DNA of 64,000 bases, taken from Aquiflexum balticum DSM 16537 (lineage in GTDB: Bacteria > Bacteroidota > Bacteroidia > Cytophagales > Cyclobacteriaceae). The notes beneath the pieces were generated by a model. That model did no database searches. It was given only the letters and a program-made list of their open reading frames with translations, and was not told the origin of the DNA. Below, one piece after another: positions 16,901 to 26,400 of the stretch. How positions within the stretch are numbered: position 1 is the stretch's first letter; each line of letters opens with the position of its first letter. The stretch is taken from NCBI RefSeq assembly GCF_900176595.1, contig NZ_LT838813.1, positions 3,614,001-3,678,000 of the forward strand, given 5' to 3'. The position numbers were made by a program, and so were the translations under genes.

Positions 16901-19900
16901 CACAGAAATTACCTGGACAGCGATAGATGCTTCCGGTAATGCCGCTGATCCGGTCATCCAGACCATCACGGTCAACGATACAGAAGCCCCTGTAATATCG
17001 GCCAACGGCAACCAGACCGTTTCCGCTGATGCAGCAGCATGCAATGCCGTGGTAGTTGTCTCCGCTTCCGCCACCGATAACTGCGCCGTAGGCGAACCGA
17101 CAGGAGTAAGAAGCGACGGCTTGGCCCTGACAGAACCTTATCCTGTGGGCGTAACGACGATCACGTGGACCGTCAGCGATGCCAACGGCAATGCCGCCGC
17201 CCCGGTCATCCAGACCATCACGGTCAACGATACCGAAGCGCCTGTAATTTCGACCAACGGCAACCAGACCGTTTCCGCTGATGCAGGAGCATGCAGCGCT
17301 GTGGTAGTTGTCTCCGCCTCAGCCACCGATAACTGCGCCGTCGGCGAACCAGTTGGCATAAGAAGCGACGGACTTGCCCTGACCGAACCTTATCCCGTGG
17401 GCGTCACGACAATCACCTGGAACGTGAGCGATGCCAACGGCAATGCCGCCGCCCCTGTCATCCAGACTTTCACGGTCAACGATACCGAAGCCGCTGTGAT
17501 CTCGACCAACGGTAACCAGACCGTTTCCGCTGATCCAGCAGCATGCAGCGCCGTGGTATCTATATCCGCTTCCGCCACCGATAACTGCGGTGTAGGCGAA
17601 CCGATTGGAATCAGAAGCGACGGACTTGCCCTGACCGAACCTTATCCCGTGGGCGTCACGACCATCACCTGGAACGTCAGCGATGCCAACGGCAATGCGG
17701 CAGCACCTGTCATCCAGACCATCACGGTCAACGATACCGAAGCGCCTGTGATCTCGACCAACGGCAACCAGACCGTTTCCGCTGATGCAGCAGCATGCAG
17801 CGCCGTGGTAGTTGTTTCCGCCTCAGCCACCGATAACTGCGGCGTAGGCGAACCAACAGGAATCAGAAGCGACGGACTTGCCCTGACCGAGCCTTATCCC
17901 GTGGGCGTCACGACCATCACCTGGAACGTCAGCGATGCCAACGGCAATGCCGCCGCCCCGGTCATCCAGACCATCACGGTCAACGATACCGAAGCGCCTG
18001 TGATCTCAACCAACGGCAACCAGACTGTTTCCGCTGATGCAGCAGCATGCAGCGCCGTGGTAGTTGTTTCCGCCTCAGCCACCGATAACTGCGGCGTAGG
18101 CGAACCAACAGGAATCAGAAGCGACGGACTTGCCCTGACCGAGCCTTATCCCGTGGGCGTCACGACCATCACCTGGAACGTCAGCGATGCCAACGGCAAT
18201 GCGGCAGCACCTGTCATCCAGACCATCACGGTCAACGATACCGAAGCGCCTGTGATCTCAACCAACGGCAACCAGACTGTTTCCGCTGATGCAGCAGCAT
18301 GCAGCGCCGTGGTAGTTGTTTCCGCCTCAGCCACCGATAACTGCGGCGTAGGCGAACCAACAGGAATCAGAAGCGACGGACTTGCCCTGACCGAGCCTTA
18401 TCCCGTGGGCGTCACGACCATCACCTGGAACGTCAGCGATGCCAACGGCAATGCCGCCGCCCCTGTCATCCAGACCATCACGGTCAACGATACCGAAGCG
18501 CCTGTGATCACATGCCCAGCCAATATCAGCACAAACGTAGCCTTTGGCGAGACGGGCAAGGTGGTCAATTACGACCTGCCTGTCGCTTCGGACAACTGTG
18601 GCACGCCAAGCATGCAATTGACGGCCGGCCTTGCCAGCGGTTCGGTATTCCCATTAGGAACTACGACCGTAAGCTATGAGGCCACCGATGCGGCTGGCAA
18701 CAAGACCAGCTGCAGCTTTACGGTGACCATTACAGAAGATGCGGACGCCATTGACCCTGTCATCAACGATTGTCCAACCGACATCACCGTGTCCAACGAT
18801 GCGGGCGACTGCAGCGCAACAGTGACCTGGACTGCTCCGACCGCGACCGACAACAGCGGTTCGGTGACCCTGACCAGCAACTTTGATCCCGGGGCGGTAT
18901 TCCCTGTGGGCACTACCGAAGTGATCTATACCGCCACCGATGCGGCAGGCAATCAGGCAACCTGCAGCTTCAACGTGACCGTAACGGACAGCGAAGCCCC
19001 TGCCATCACCTGCCCTGCAAATATCACTACCAATGTGGCCTTTGGCGAGACGGGCAAGGTGGTCAATTACGACCTGCCTGTCGCTTCGGACAACTGCGGC
19101 ACACCAGGCATACAATTGACGGCCGGCCTTGCCAGCGGCGCAGTCTTCCCGTTGGGAACCACGACCGTAAGCTATGAGGCCACCGATGCGGCAGGCAACA
19201 AGACCAGCTGCAGCTTTACGGTGACCATTACAGAAGATGCGGACGCCATTGACCCTGTCATCAACGATTGTCCAACCGACATCACCGTGTCCAACGATGC
19301 GGGCGACTGCAGCGCAACAGTGACCTGGACTGCTCCGACCGCGACCGACAACAGCGGTTCGGTGACCCTGACCAGCAACTTTGATCCCGGGGCGGTATTC
19401 CCTGTGGGCACTACCGAAGTGATCTACACCGCCACCGATGCGGCAGGCAATCAGGCAACCTGCAGCTTCAATGTGACCGTAACGGACAGCGAAGCCCCTG
19501 CCATCACCTGCCCTGCGAATATCACTACCAATGTGGCCTTCGGCGAGACCGGCAAGGTGGTCAATTACGACCTGCCTGTCGCTTCGGACAACTGCGGCAC
19601 GCCAACCCTACAACTGACGGCCGGGCTTGCCAGCGGCGCAGTCTTCCCATTGGGAACCACGACCGTAAGCTATGAGGCCACCGACGCGGCAGGCAACAAG
19701 ACCAGCTGCAGCTTTACGGTGACCATCAGCGAAGATGCGGACGCCATTGACCCTGTTATCAACGATTGTCCTACAGACATCACCGTATCCAACGATGCGG
19801 GGGACTGCAGCGCAACAGTGACCTGGACTGCTCCGACCGCGACCGACAACAGCGGTTCGGTGACGCTGACCAGCAACTTTGAACCGGGTGCGGTATTCCC

Positions 19901-22070
19901 TGTGGGCACTACCGAAGTGATCTACACCGCCACCGATGCGGCAGGCAATCAGGCAACCTGCAGCTTCAATGTGACCGTAACGGACAGCGAAGCCCCTGCC
20001 ATCACCTGCCCTGCGAATATCACTACCAATGTGGCCTTCGGCGAGACCGGCAAGGTGGTCAATTACGACCTTCCAATCGCTTCGGACAACTGCGGCACGC
20101 CAGACATACAATTGACGGCCGGCCTTGCCAGCGGTTCGGTATTCCCGTTGGGAACCACGACCGTAAGCTATGAGGCCACCGATGCGGCAGGCAACAAGAC
20201 CAGCTGCAGCTTTACGGTGACCATTACAGAAGATGCGGACGCCATTGACCCTGTCATCAACGATTGTCCAACCGACATCACCGTGTCCAACGATGCGGGC
20301 GAATGCAGTGCAGCGGTAATCTGGACTGCTCCGACCGCGACCGACAACAGCGGTTCGGTGACCCTGACCAGCAACTTTGAACCGGGTGCGGTATTCCCTG
20401 TGGGCACTACCGAAGTGATCTATACTGCCACCGATGCGGCAGGCAATCAGGCAACCTGCAGCTTCAATGTGACCGTTACGGATAATGAATTACCGGTGAT
20501 CAATCCGGTTGCCGATATCACGGTAAACATACCGTCCACAGAATCCAGTGCCAATGTTAATGTGGTAACACCTTCGGCTTCCGACAACTGCGGTTCGGCC
20601 ACGGTTACAGGCGTAAGAAATGACGGAAGGCCATTGACTGATTCCTATCCAGTTGGAGAGACCACCATCACATGGTCTGCGGTGGATGCTTCAGGTAACC
20701 TGGCCGTTGACGTGCTGCAAAAAGTGATTGTAAACCAGGTAAGCACCAACCAAAGAGTTGTGCGGTTTGTGTTGGTCAATGCGGGAACAAACCAAGACCT
20801 GTTTGAGCTCACCGAGGGCATGCAGATCAGCGAAAGCCTTGTGCAGGGCTTGAGGCTGAACGTAAGAGCGGAAACGGACCCGGCTATTGTGGGCAGTGTA
20901 TTTATGAGGCTCACAGGTGCAGTCAATGCTTCAAGGACCGAAAACGTAGCGCCTTATGCGCTCTTCGGGGACAACAACGGGAACTACAGCGGAAGGATGT
21001 TGCCAACAGGCAATTACACCATGTATTCTATGCCGTTTACCCAAAGCAGCAGAAGAGGTACGGCCGGGGATCCATTGACGGTCAACTTCAGCATCGTTGG
21101 ATCTGTAGTCCCTGTGACGGGGATTACTGTAAGCCCATCGACAGCTACTATAGAAGTGGGCAACAACGTGCAGTTGACCGCGACCGTATCACCATCGAAT
21201 GCCACCAATAAAGCCGTGACCTGGAGCAGTTCCAACGGATCTGTTGCATCAGTCAACTCCAATGGTCTGGTGACGGGCAATGCCGTGGGCCAGGCAGTGA
21301 TAACTGCGACCACAGTGGACGGAGGTTTCATGGCTTCTGCTACCATCACCGTGGAATCGGTTCCGAACCTAGGTATCGTTTCATTCACCTTGATCAATTC
21401 GGCGAATAACCAGGATATGTTCGAACTCACCGATGGCATGGTCATCGACGAAAGCCAGACCAGTGGCCTCAGGTTGAATATCCGGGCCAATACCAATCCT
21501 ACAATCGTCGGAAGTGTTTATTTCACGCTTTCCGGTCCGGTAAACCGCGATGCAACTGAAAATGTGACTCCATACGCCATATTCGGAGATAAAAACGGCA
21601 ACTATTCAGGAAGGACATTGCCAGCGGGAACCTATACGCTATCAGCACAAGCCTATTCAGATAGGAACAGAAGAGGTACAGCAGGCCCAATCAAAACCAT
21701 CACCTTTACGATCAATAGCAATGTGGTAAGGTTGGAAGACGGACAGTTATCCGATAAGAATGGCAATAACTCTGAAACCAACCGTGGCGGAATGGAAGGC
21801 CAATCTCCTGAAATCATGACGGGGTCTTTGAAAATCTATCCTAATCCTGCCAAAACGGAATCCAATATTCTGATTCAGCTTTCTGCAGAATCGGAAGTGA
21901 CCATCCGCATCTTTGATGCTACAGGCAGGTTGGTTTATGAGGAACAGGGAAGACAATCCGGTACTTTCACGAGAAACCTTGACCTGAGAGGTCTAAGTTC
22001 GGGCATGTACCATGTGGTGGTTCAGATCGACAACAAGGTACTCACAGGAAGATTGGTAAGAGACCTGTAG
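13992..22070 (+). CDS. Giant T9SS-exported protein: delta-60 repeats, HYR-type domains, Big_2, type A sorting domain
   Basis: 2,692 residues. A signal peptide (MMKRQLLFLFLSLLAFLARAQ) is followed by 14 delta-60/DUF5122 repeats of about 51 residues at about 22-735 (DGSLDTSFNPGTGAN...DGKIIIGGxFTSYNG...RIARLN), which would form beta-propeller(s). Then come three divergent HYR-like domains (about 740-995), six nearly identical 84-residue copies (996-1499), four 166-residue pairs of HYR domains (1500-2163) and one more. A domain of about 115 residues (VVRFVLVNAGTNQDLFELTEG) occurs twice, flanking a Big_2 domain (TGITVSPSTATIEVGNNVQL). The last 80 residues (YPNPAKTESNILIQLS...LSSGMYHVVV) are a T9SS type A signal. 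Probably a surface adhesin. The repeats are GC-richer than the flanking DNA. Motif copy 4 lies upstream and a strong terminator downstream. Confidence 0.93.
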   Translation: MMKRQLLFLFLSLLAFLARAQDGSNDLSFNADKINFGDGASFTVLTTAIQPNGKILIGGEFGFFNGIARSRIARLNEDGSLDTSFNPGTGANLQVLTLALQSDGKILIGGVFSQYNGVDRIRIARLNADGSLDTSFNPGTGANNIVRTLAVQADGKVLITGDFSQYNGVAINRIARLNSDGSLDTSFNPGTGPNSFIWTTQIQPDGKIIIGGEFGVYNGVARSRIARLNTDGTLDSSFDPGIGPAGFNPRINAMTLQSDGKIIIGGFFTSYNGTAINRIARLNADGSLETSFNPGTGANNSIVTTQIQADGKIIIGGGFTSYNGTARNYIARLNADGSLDTSFNPGTGANGSILTIQIQADGKIIIGGVFTSYNGTARNYIARLNADGSLDTSFNPGTGTNSGINTTQIQADGKIIVGGNFTSYNGTARNRIARLNADGSLDTSFNPGTGANNWIVTTQIQSDGKIIVGGNFTSYNGTAINRIARLNTDGSLDTSFNPGTGTNSGINTTQIQADGKIIVGGNFTSYNGTARNRIARLNADGSLDTSFNPGTGANNWIVTTQIQSDGKIIVGGNFTSYNGTAINRIARLNTDGSLDTSFNPGTVANNWIRTTQIQADGKIIIGGQFTIARNYIARLNADGSLDTSFNPGTGANNSIFTTQIQSDGKIIIGGFFISYNGTTRNFIARLNADGSLDTSFNPGTGANAPIRTTAIQPDGKIIIGGDFIGYDGVSRVRINRLLNSILPPPDTEAPVPVLETLPPFEAQCVVNLADLTVPTATDNVDGTIQGTTDESIFPISTQGSTLITWTYTDAAGNTTTQTQEILIADTEIPVIDEVLAIFQSTDIGSCEGIVSVPVPAVTDNCDTGIVPFGIRSDGQPLNAAYPIGATEITWTAEDAVGNVALAVIQTINITDNEKPVIAPVDGITQSTDAEICISMISIIAPVVSDNCGSLVAVGVRADGNNLNDPYPTGITEITWTAIDASGNAADPVIQTITVNDTEAPVISANGNQTVSADAAACNAVVVVSASATDNCAVGEPTGVRSDGLALTEPYPVGVTTITWTVSDANGNAAAPVIQTITVNDTEAPVISTNGNQTVSADAGACSAVVVVSASATDNCAVGEPVGIRSDGLALTEPYPVGVTTITWNVSDANGNAAAPVIQTFTVNDTEAAVISTNGNQTVSADPAACSAVVSISASATDNCGVGEPIGIRSDGLALTEPYPVGVTTITWNVSDANGNAAAPVIQTITVNDTEAPVISTNGNQTVSADAAACSAVVVVSASATDNCGVGEPTGIRSDGLALTEPYPVGVTTITWNVSDANGNAAAPVIQTITVNDTEAPVISTNGNQTVSADAAACSAVVVVSASATDNCGVGEPTGIRSDGLALTEPYPVGVTTITWNVSDANGNAAAPVIQTITVNDTEAPVISTNGNQTVSADAAACSAVVVVSASATDNCGVGEPTGIRSDGLALTEPYPVGVTTITWNVSDANGNAAAPVIQTITVNDTEAPVITCPANISTNVAFGETGKVVNYDLPVASDNCGTPSMQLTAGLASGSVFPLGTTTVSYEATDAAGNKTSCSFTVTITEDADAIDPVINDCPTDITVSNDAGDCSATVTWTAPTATDNSGSVTLTSNFDPGAVFPVGTTEVIYTATDAAGNQATCSFNVTVTDSEAPAITCPANITTNVAFGETGKVVNYDLPVASDNCGTPGIQLTAGLASGAVFPLGTTTVSYEATDAAGNKTSCSFTVTITEDADAIDPVINDCPTDITVSNDAGDCSATVTWTAPTATDNSGSVTLTSNFDPGAVFPVGTTEVIYTATDAAGNQATCSFNVTVTDSEAPAITCPANITTNVAFGETGKVVNYDLPVASDNCGTPTLQLTAGLASGAVFPLGTTTVSYEATDAAGNKTSCSFTVTISEDADAIDPVINDCPTDITVSNDAGDCSATVTWTAPTATDNSGSVTLTSNFEPGAVFPVGTTEVIYTATDAAGNQATCSFNVTVTDSEAPAITCPANITTNVAFGETGKVVNYDLPIASDNCGTPDIQLTAGLASGSVFPLGTTTVSYEATDAAGNKTSCSFTVTITEDADAIDPVINDCPTDITVSNDAGECSAAVIWTAPTATDNSGSVTLTSNFEPGAVFPVGTTEVIYTATDAAGNQATCSFNVTVTDNELPVINPVADITVNIPSTESSANVNVVTPSASDNCGSATVTGVRNDGRPLTDSYPVGETTITWSAVDASGNLAVDVLQKVIVNQVSTNQRVVRFVLVNAGTNQDLFELTEGMQISESLVQGLRLNVRAETDPAIVGSVFMRLTGAVNASRTENVAPYALFGDNNGNYSGRMLPTGNYTMYSMPFTQSSRRGTAGDPLTVNFSIVGSVVPVTGITVSPSTATIEVGNNVQLTATVSPSNATNKAVTWSSSNGSVASVNSNGLVTGNAVGQAVITATTVDGGFMASATITVESVPNLGIVSFTLINSANNQDMFELTDGMVIDESQTSGLRLNIRANTNPTIVGSVYFTLSGPVNRDATENVTPYAIFGDKNGNYSGRTLPAGTYTLSAQAYSDRNRRGTAGPIKTITFTINSNVVRLEDGQLSDKNGNNSETNRGGMEGQSPEIMTGSLKIYPNPAKTESNILIQLSAESEVTIRIFDATGRLVYEEQGRQSGTFTRNLDLRGLSSGMYHVVVQIDNKVLTGRLVRDL
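15150..15761 (+). repeat. Two adjacent near-identical 306-bp blocks (delta-60 repeats 8-9 and 10-11)
   Basis: Positions 15150 and 15456 start blocks that are almost base-for-base the same, each encoding two delta-60 units (TGTNSGINTTQIQADG and TGANNWIVTTQIQSDG). Repeat 12, just downstream, lacks five residues (FTIARNY for FTSYNGTARNY). This indicates very recent in-frame duplication and slippage. Confidence 0.85.
16977..18488 (+). repeat. Six tandem 252-bp HYR-type units
   Basis: Units start at 16977, 17229, 17481, 17733, 17985 and 18237. The last three are nearly identical in DNA. Each encodes DTEAPVIS.NGNQTVSADA through NAAAPVIQTITVN. Stop-free antisense frames recur with the same period and are artefacts of the repeat. 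Confidence 0.9.
18489..20480 (+). repeat. Four tandem 498-bp units, each two HYR domains
   Basis: Units start at 18489, 18987, 19485 and 19983. Each encodes one domain starting CPANI.TNVAFGETGKVVNY and one starting DPVINDCPTDITVSNDAG. The exact 498-bp spacing and high identity indicate recent amplification or gene conversion. Confidence 0.9.
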
Positions 22071-22095
22071 ATTATTGTTATGCAAAGAAAGGCAG

Positions 22096-22130
22096 CCCCC
22101 TTCGGAGAGATTCGGAGGGGGTTGTTTTTT
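22096..22130 (+). terminator. Strong intrinsic terminator of the 2,692-residue gene
   Basis: CCCCCTTCG, loop GAGAGATT, CGGAGGGGG, then TTG and Ts. The terminator at 29,125 after the 1,885-residue gene is nearly the same sequence. Confidence 0.85.
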
Positions 22131-22133
22131 TTT

Positions 22134-22169
22134 GGCGGATTGGAAGAACTTGTCTGCCGTGGTGGATGG
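22134..22169. repeat. Dispersed GGCGGATTGGAAGAACTTGTC unit (inverse of the 6.3-kb array)
   Basis: GGCGGATTGGAAGAACTTG followed by TCTGCCGTGGTGGATGGG, directly after the terminator U-tract. The rest of 22,170-22,435 is AT-rich with no gene; a GGAAATAA direct repeat occurs at about 22,382-22,397. Confidence 0.6.
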
Positions 22170-22435
22170 GTTTTTGAAATTTACAGGAAATTATATCACT
22201 TAGGATGTGAAAAATTTTAATTTTTTTTGGTCTCAAGGCTTTTTGCCGAATTCTTCCAAATGCCTCCATAAATTTTTCCAAAATCGCCAAATACTCTTTT
22301 CCAATATCATCAGGCTTTAAAAGCGCTTAAATTTTAGGGAGTTTTTAGTTTCCTTATTTCTGCCAATAGCCAAAAAACAAGAGGAAATAAGGAAATAACC
22401 TAAACATCATTGTTCAATCCTAACCAATTAAAATT

Positions 22436-23428
22436 ATGAAAAATTTGTTACTGTCTTTTGTCCTTTTTGTCAGCAGCATCAGCGTGTTTGCTGCCACCCG
22501 TACTGTCTCCAACCGCCCCGGAGACCTCGCAGAATTTACCTCAATTCAGGCAGCAGTTGACGCTTCCGCTGATGGTGATATTTTATTAATTACAGGTTCA
22601 GCAACAAGTTATAATGATGTAACTATCAATAAGCGTTTAACGCTCATCGGTCCAGGAGCAAATCCAAATTTCAACGGAGGTGCTAGTGCATCGATCAGCA
22701 CCCTTACCTTTGACAGCAGCCAAGCCTCAAATTCAGTGCTTCTGGGTTTGGATATCGGTACCGTCAACATTTCGGTGTCAGATTGTGATGCTGTCCAGTT
22801 GAAGAGAAACAGGATATCCTATATTTTGAACTCTTCTTCTGATCAGTCCCGAGTACCACAAAATTGGTTGGTTGAGGAGTGCAATATTAATGGATCGGGA
22901 ATTCAAAACAGGGTTAACGATATTACGACAGCCAATTGGAACATAAGAAATTCTTATATCGTTGGGCCGATTAATATGAATGGTTCCATTTTTTCAAACA
23001 ATGTGTTTTATTACTTCTTTGGAGTAGACTGGCTTATTGGTCGAAATCATGTTATTACGAATAGTATTTTCATAAACATTACAATGGGAAGCCTAACAGA
23101 TTCGAGTATTGCGAATAGTATTTTTACTATCAACCCCAATATCAATCTCACAACCAATAGTAGTTCAGGTAATTTTTTTGAAACCGATCCTTTATTTGTG
23201 AGTTTTTCAGGAAATGACTTGTACAACAGTGATCTCTCATTGCAGCCATCAAGTGTAGGCATCAATGCAGGCACCGATGGGACTGATATCGGACTTTTTG
23301 GGGGTAAAGGATTTTTGGTTTCAGGCTTGCCGGGGATTCCACAGGTTGAGTCCTTGGTAATCCTAAATCCCAACGTGCCCCAAAACGGAACGCTCAATAT
23401 CAAGGTAGACGGAAAAGCCAATAACTAG
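22436..23428 (+). CDS. Secreted right-handed beta-helix (pectin-lyase-like) protein
   Basis: 330 residues with a clear signal peptide (MKNLLLSFVLFVSSISVFAA). It opens with the phrase typical of parallel beta-helix proteins (FTSIQAAVDASADGDILLITGS) and continues with short repeated strands rich in Asn, Ile and Ser (ITTANWNIRNSYIVGPINMN, VDWLIGRNHVITNSIF, SIANSIFTINPNINLTTNSS). This matches the NosD/pectin-lyase fold used for polysaccharide binding or cleavage. No catalytic residue can be assigned with confidence, and it has no T9SS sorting domain. The next gene starts 10 bp downstream, so the two form an operon. Motif ATAC-N10-GTAT is not seen upstream. Confidence 0.8.
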   Translation: MKNLLLSFVLFVSSISVFAATRTVSNRPGDLAEFTSIQAAVDASADGDILLITGSATSYNDVTINKRLTLIGPGANPNFNGGASASISTLTFDSSQASNSVLLGLDIGTVNISVSDCDAVQLKRNRISYILNSSSDQSRVPQNWLVEECNINGSGIQNRVNDITTANWNIRNSYIVGPINMNGSIFSNNVFYYFFGVDWLIGRNHVITNSIFINITMGSLTDSSIANSIFTINPNINLTTNSSSGNFFETDPLFVSFSGNDLYNSDLSLQPSSVGINAGTDGTDIGLFGGKGFLVSGLPGIPQVESLVILNPNVPQNGTLNIKVDGKANN

Positions 23429-23438
23429 CAGTCAGGTC

Positions 23439-26400
23439 ATGAGAGCTTTTCTATGCATCCTCTTGATGGGATGGCTGTGGTTGCCCTTTGCAGCAAGGGC
23501 CCAAAGTCCCACCATCACGGCAGCGGAGTACTTTATCGATGCTGACCCCGGCGTTGGCAACGGTAATGCCTTCCCTGTGCCGAATTCTCCCAATCCTTCC
23601 GTACAGACCCAAGTCAGCCTCCAAGGCTTGCCTTTGGGCTTCCACATCCTTGGGGCACGCTTTCAAGATAACGACGGGAATTGGTCCCTTACCAAATCAA
23701 GGATATTTGTGATTGAAACACCACCTTCACAATCTGGTTCCAATACCTTGGTTGCTTTTGAGTACTTTATCAACGATGATCCCGGAATAGGAAATGCCAC
23801 CAATGTTACCATCAGCCCGGGAGTACAATCTTCTCTTGCAATACCTATCAGTTTGCAGGGGCTTCCTGAAGGATTTCATACCTTGAGCGTTCGATTCCAA
23901 GATCAAAACGGTATTTGGTCGCTTGCAAAGTCGCGTATTTTTATTGTTCAAAATGCAAGCAGCAATCTACCCTTGTTGCCGATTACGGCAGCAGAATACT
24001 TTATAGACTCAGATCCCGGAGTGGGATCGGGAAAATCACTTCCTGTAAGTTCAGGCACTAATCCTCAAGTTATTGGCAATATTTCTACCGAAGAATTGGA
24101 GCCTGGATTCCATACCTTTTCTGTCCGGTTCAAGAGTCAGGATAACAAGTGGGGTTTCGCCAAAAACAGGGTGTTTTTTGTTGGAGATGAAAACTTCGGT
24201 AAACCCACGATGGTGGACTATGTAGAGTATTTTTTTGATGGCGATGATCCGGGAGAAGGCAATGCCACATCTCTACCCTTAGATCAGCCGGCATCTGCGA
24301 TTTCTGTTGAGGCCTTAATTGCAGTGGCTGATTTGTCACAGGGTACTCACAGTATCACCGTACGTATCAGGGACACCCAAGGAATTTGGAGCCCGGTGGT
24401 CAGTGAGGAATTCATCGTTGGTGAACCACAGTTTACTGTGCCTCCTAAACCTGATTTGGCAGAACTGCCAACCCTTGAGGCTGCTTGCGCCATCAATCTT
24501 TCGGATTTGACAGCACCTACAGCAACCGCCGAAGACGGCAGCAAGGTTATAGGGACAGTGGATGAATCATTGTTTCCGATTACCAAACAGGGTAGTTCTG
24601 AAATCACTTGGACCTTTACGGATATATCAGGCCTTAAATCCACCCAAAAACAATTGGTAATCATTGAGGACAAGGAGGCGCCAGAAATTTCGATACCGGG
24701 TCGAATTGTCTTGAATGCCAGTGCAGATCAATGTGTATTCACCAATGTGGATTTCAGTGCAGTTACCGCCACCGACAATTGCGGTGAGCCAACACTGACC
24801 AACAATGCTCCCGAGAATTTTGGCTTCGGTATTACTGTGGTCACATGGACTGCGACAGACGCTGCTGGAAATCAAGTTCAATCAACCCAAGAGGTTGAAG
24901 TGATTGACAATATTGCGCCTTTGATTACCGCTCCTGCTGACTTGGTAATCGAATTACCGGCCGGATCGGATGGTATCGAAAGCATAAATATAAACCTTGG
25001 TACACCATTGATTTTGGAAAACTGTGGTTTACAGCTGCTTGAGAATAACGCACCGGTAGTTTTCGAAGTCGGTTCGACGATAGTTACTTGGACTGCTGTC
25101 GATTTGGCAGGCAATACGGGGACTGCTTTACAAAATGTTACCATAACGACCGAAGTACTGCCTACCATTTTAGCACCGGCACCTCTAAATGTAAGCACGG
25201 ATGCTGGAAGCTGTTTTGCAACCATTGCGGATCTTGGCACGCCCAGCGTGACAGGCGAAAACATCCCCAACGACGGCATTAGCAACGATGCACCGGCAAC
25301 ATTCCCTGTCGGCACAACTGTGGTCAACTGGGCCGTTACGGATGGAAAGGGCAATATTGCCACTGCCACACAGGAGGTAACTGTAACTGACCCCGAGCCA
25401 CCTACTATTACAGCGCCAGCTGCTGTAACAGTTTTGGCGACCTTGTCACGATGTGATGCCTCGGATGTAGCACTTGGCCAACCAACCGTAGCTGACAATT
25501 GTGGTGTCAAATCGATAACCAATAATGCACCTGAACTCTTCCCATTTGGAAATACGACAGTAACTTGGACAGTGGAAGACCTGAGCGGAAATGTAGCGAC
25601 GGCCAGCCAGATTGTTACCGTCACAGAAGATCAAGAACCGCTGATCACTGCCCCTGCAGATCTGCTTGTGCAGATTGCGCCAGATGCTGACAGTGCGACA
25701 GGCGTAGCACTTGGTCAAGCAGAGGCTTCTGATAACTGCGGTATCGATAAAATAGAAAACAATGCACCCACTGTGTTCCCACTTGGAGTGACAGTTGTTA
25801 CCTGGACCGTTTCAGACATCAGTGGCAATACGGCCACGGCAGAGCAGATCGTCACAGTAACCAGAGAGGTATTGCCGACCATCACCGCACCACCTGCCAT
25901 TACGGTCAGCAATGACCCCGGCACCTGCGGTGCTTCAGGCATTGAACTCGGCACAGCTACTGTGACCGGTGAGGATATCCCTGCCGATGGCATTACAAAT
26001 ACCTCCCTTGAAACCTACCCTGTGGGTACCACCAATGTGGTATGGACAGTCATTGACGGCAGAGGCAATACAGCCACTGCCATACAGACCGTAACCGTGG
26101 TGGACAACGAGGCTCCAAGCATAATCGCACCGTCTACAATCAATACCCTAACCGTTGCCAATGGCTGCGAGTCAGGAGAGATTGATTTGGGCGAACCAGA
26201 GGTTTCGGACAACTGTGAAATTGCTGAAGTCAGCAATAATGCTCCTGAGGTCTTCCCGTTGGGCACAAGCACAGTTATATGGACAGTGATTGATGTCAAT
26301 GGCAATGAGGCCACTGCAGAACAGACCGTGATTGTGGTGGATGAAGAACTGCCGCTGATCACAGCCCCAGCGAACATCACCATCAGGATAGAGGCCGATG

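Noticed and set aside
16886-20407. Series of antisense open frames with regular 252- and 498-bp spacing
   Set aside because: They are mirror frames of the HYR repeats; their translations are Val/Thr/Ala-rich with no domain pattern, and their period equals that of the repeat.
14900-20480. Regular repeats that might suggest a CRISPR array
   Set aside because: The repeats are coding, 153-498 bp long and contiguous, with no spacers and no cas genes nearby.
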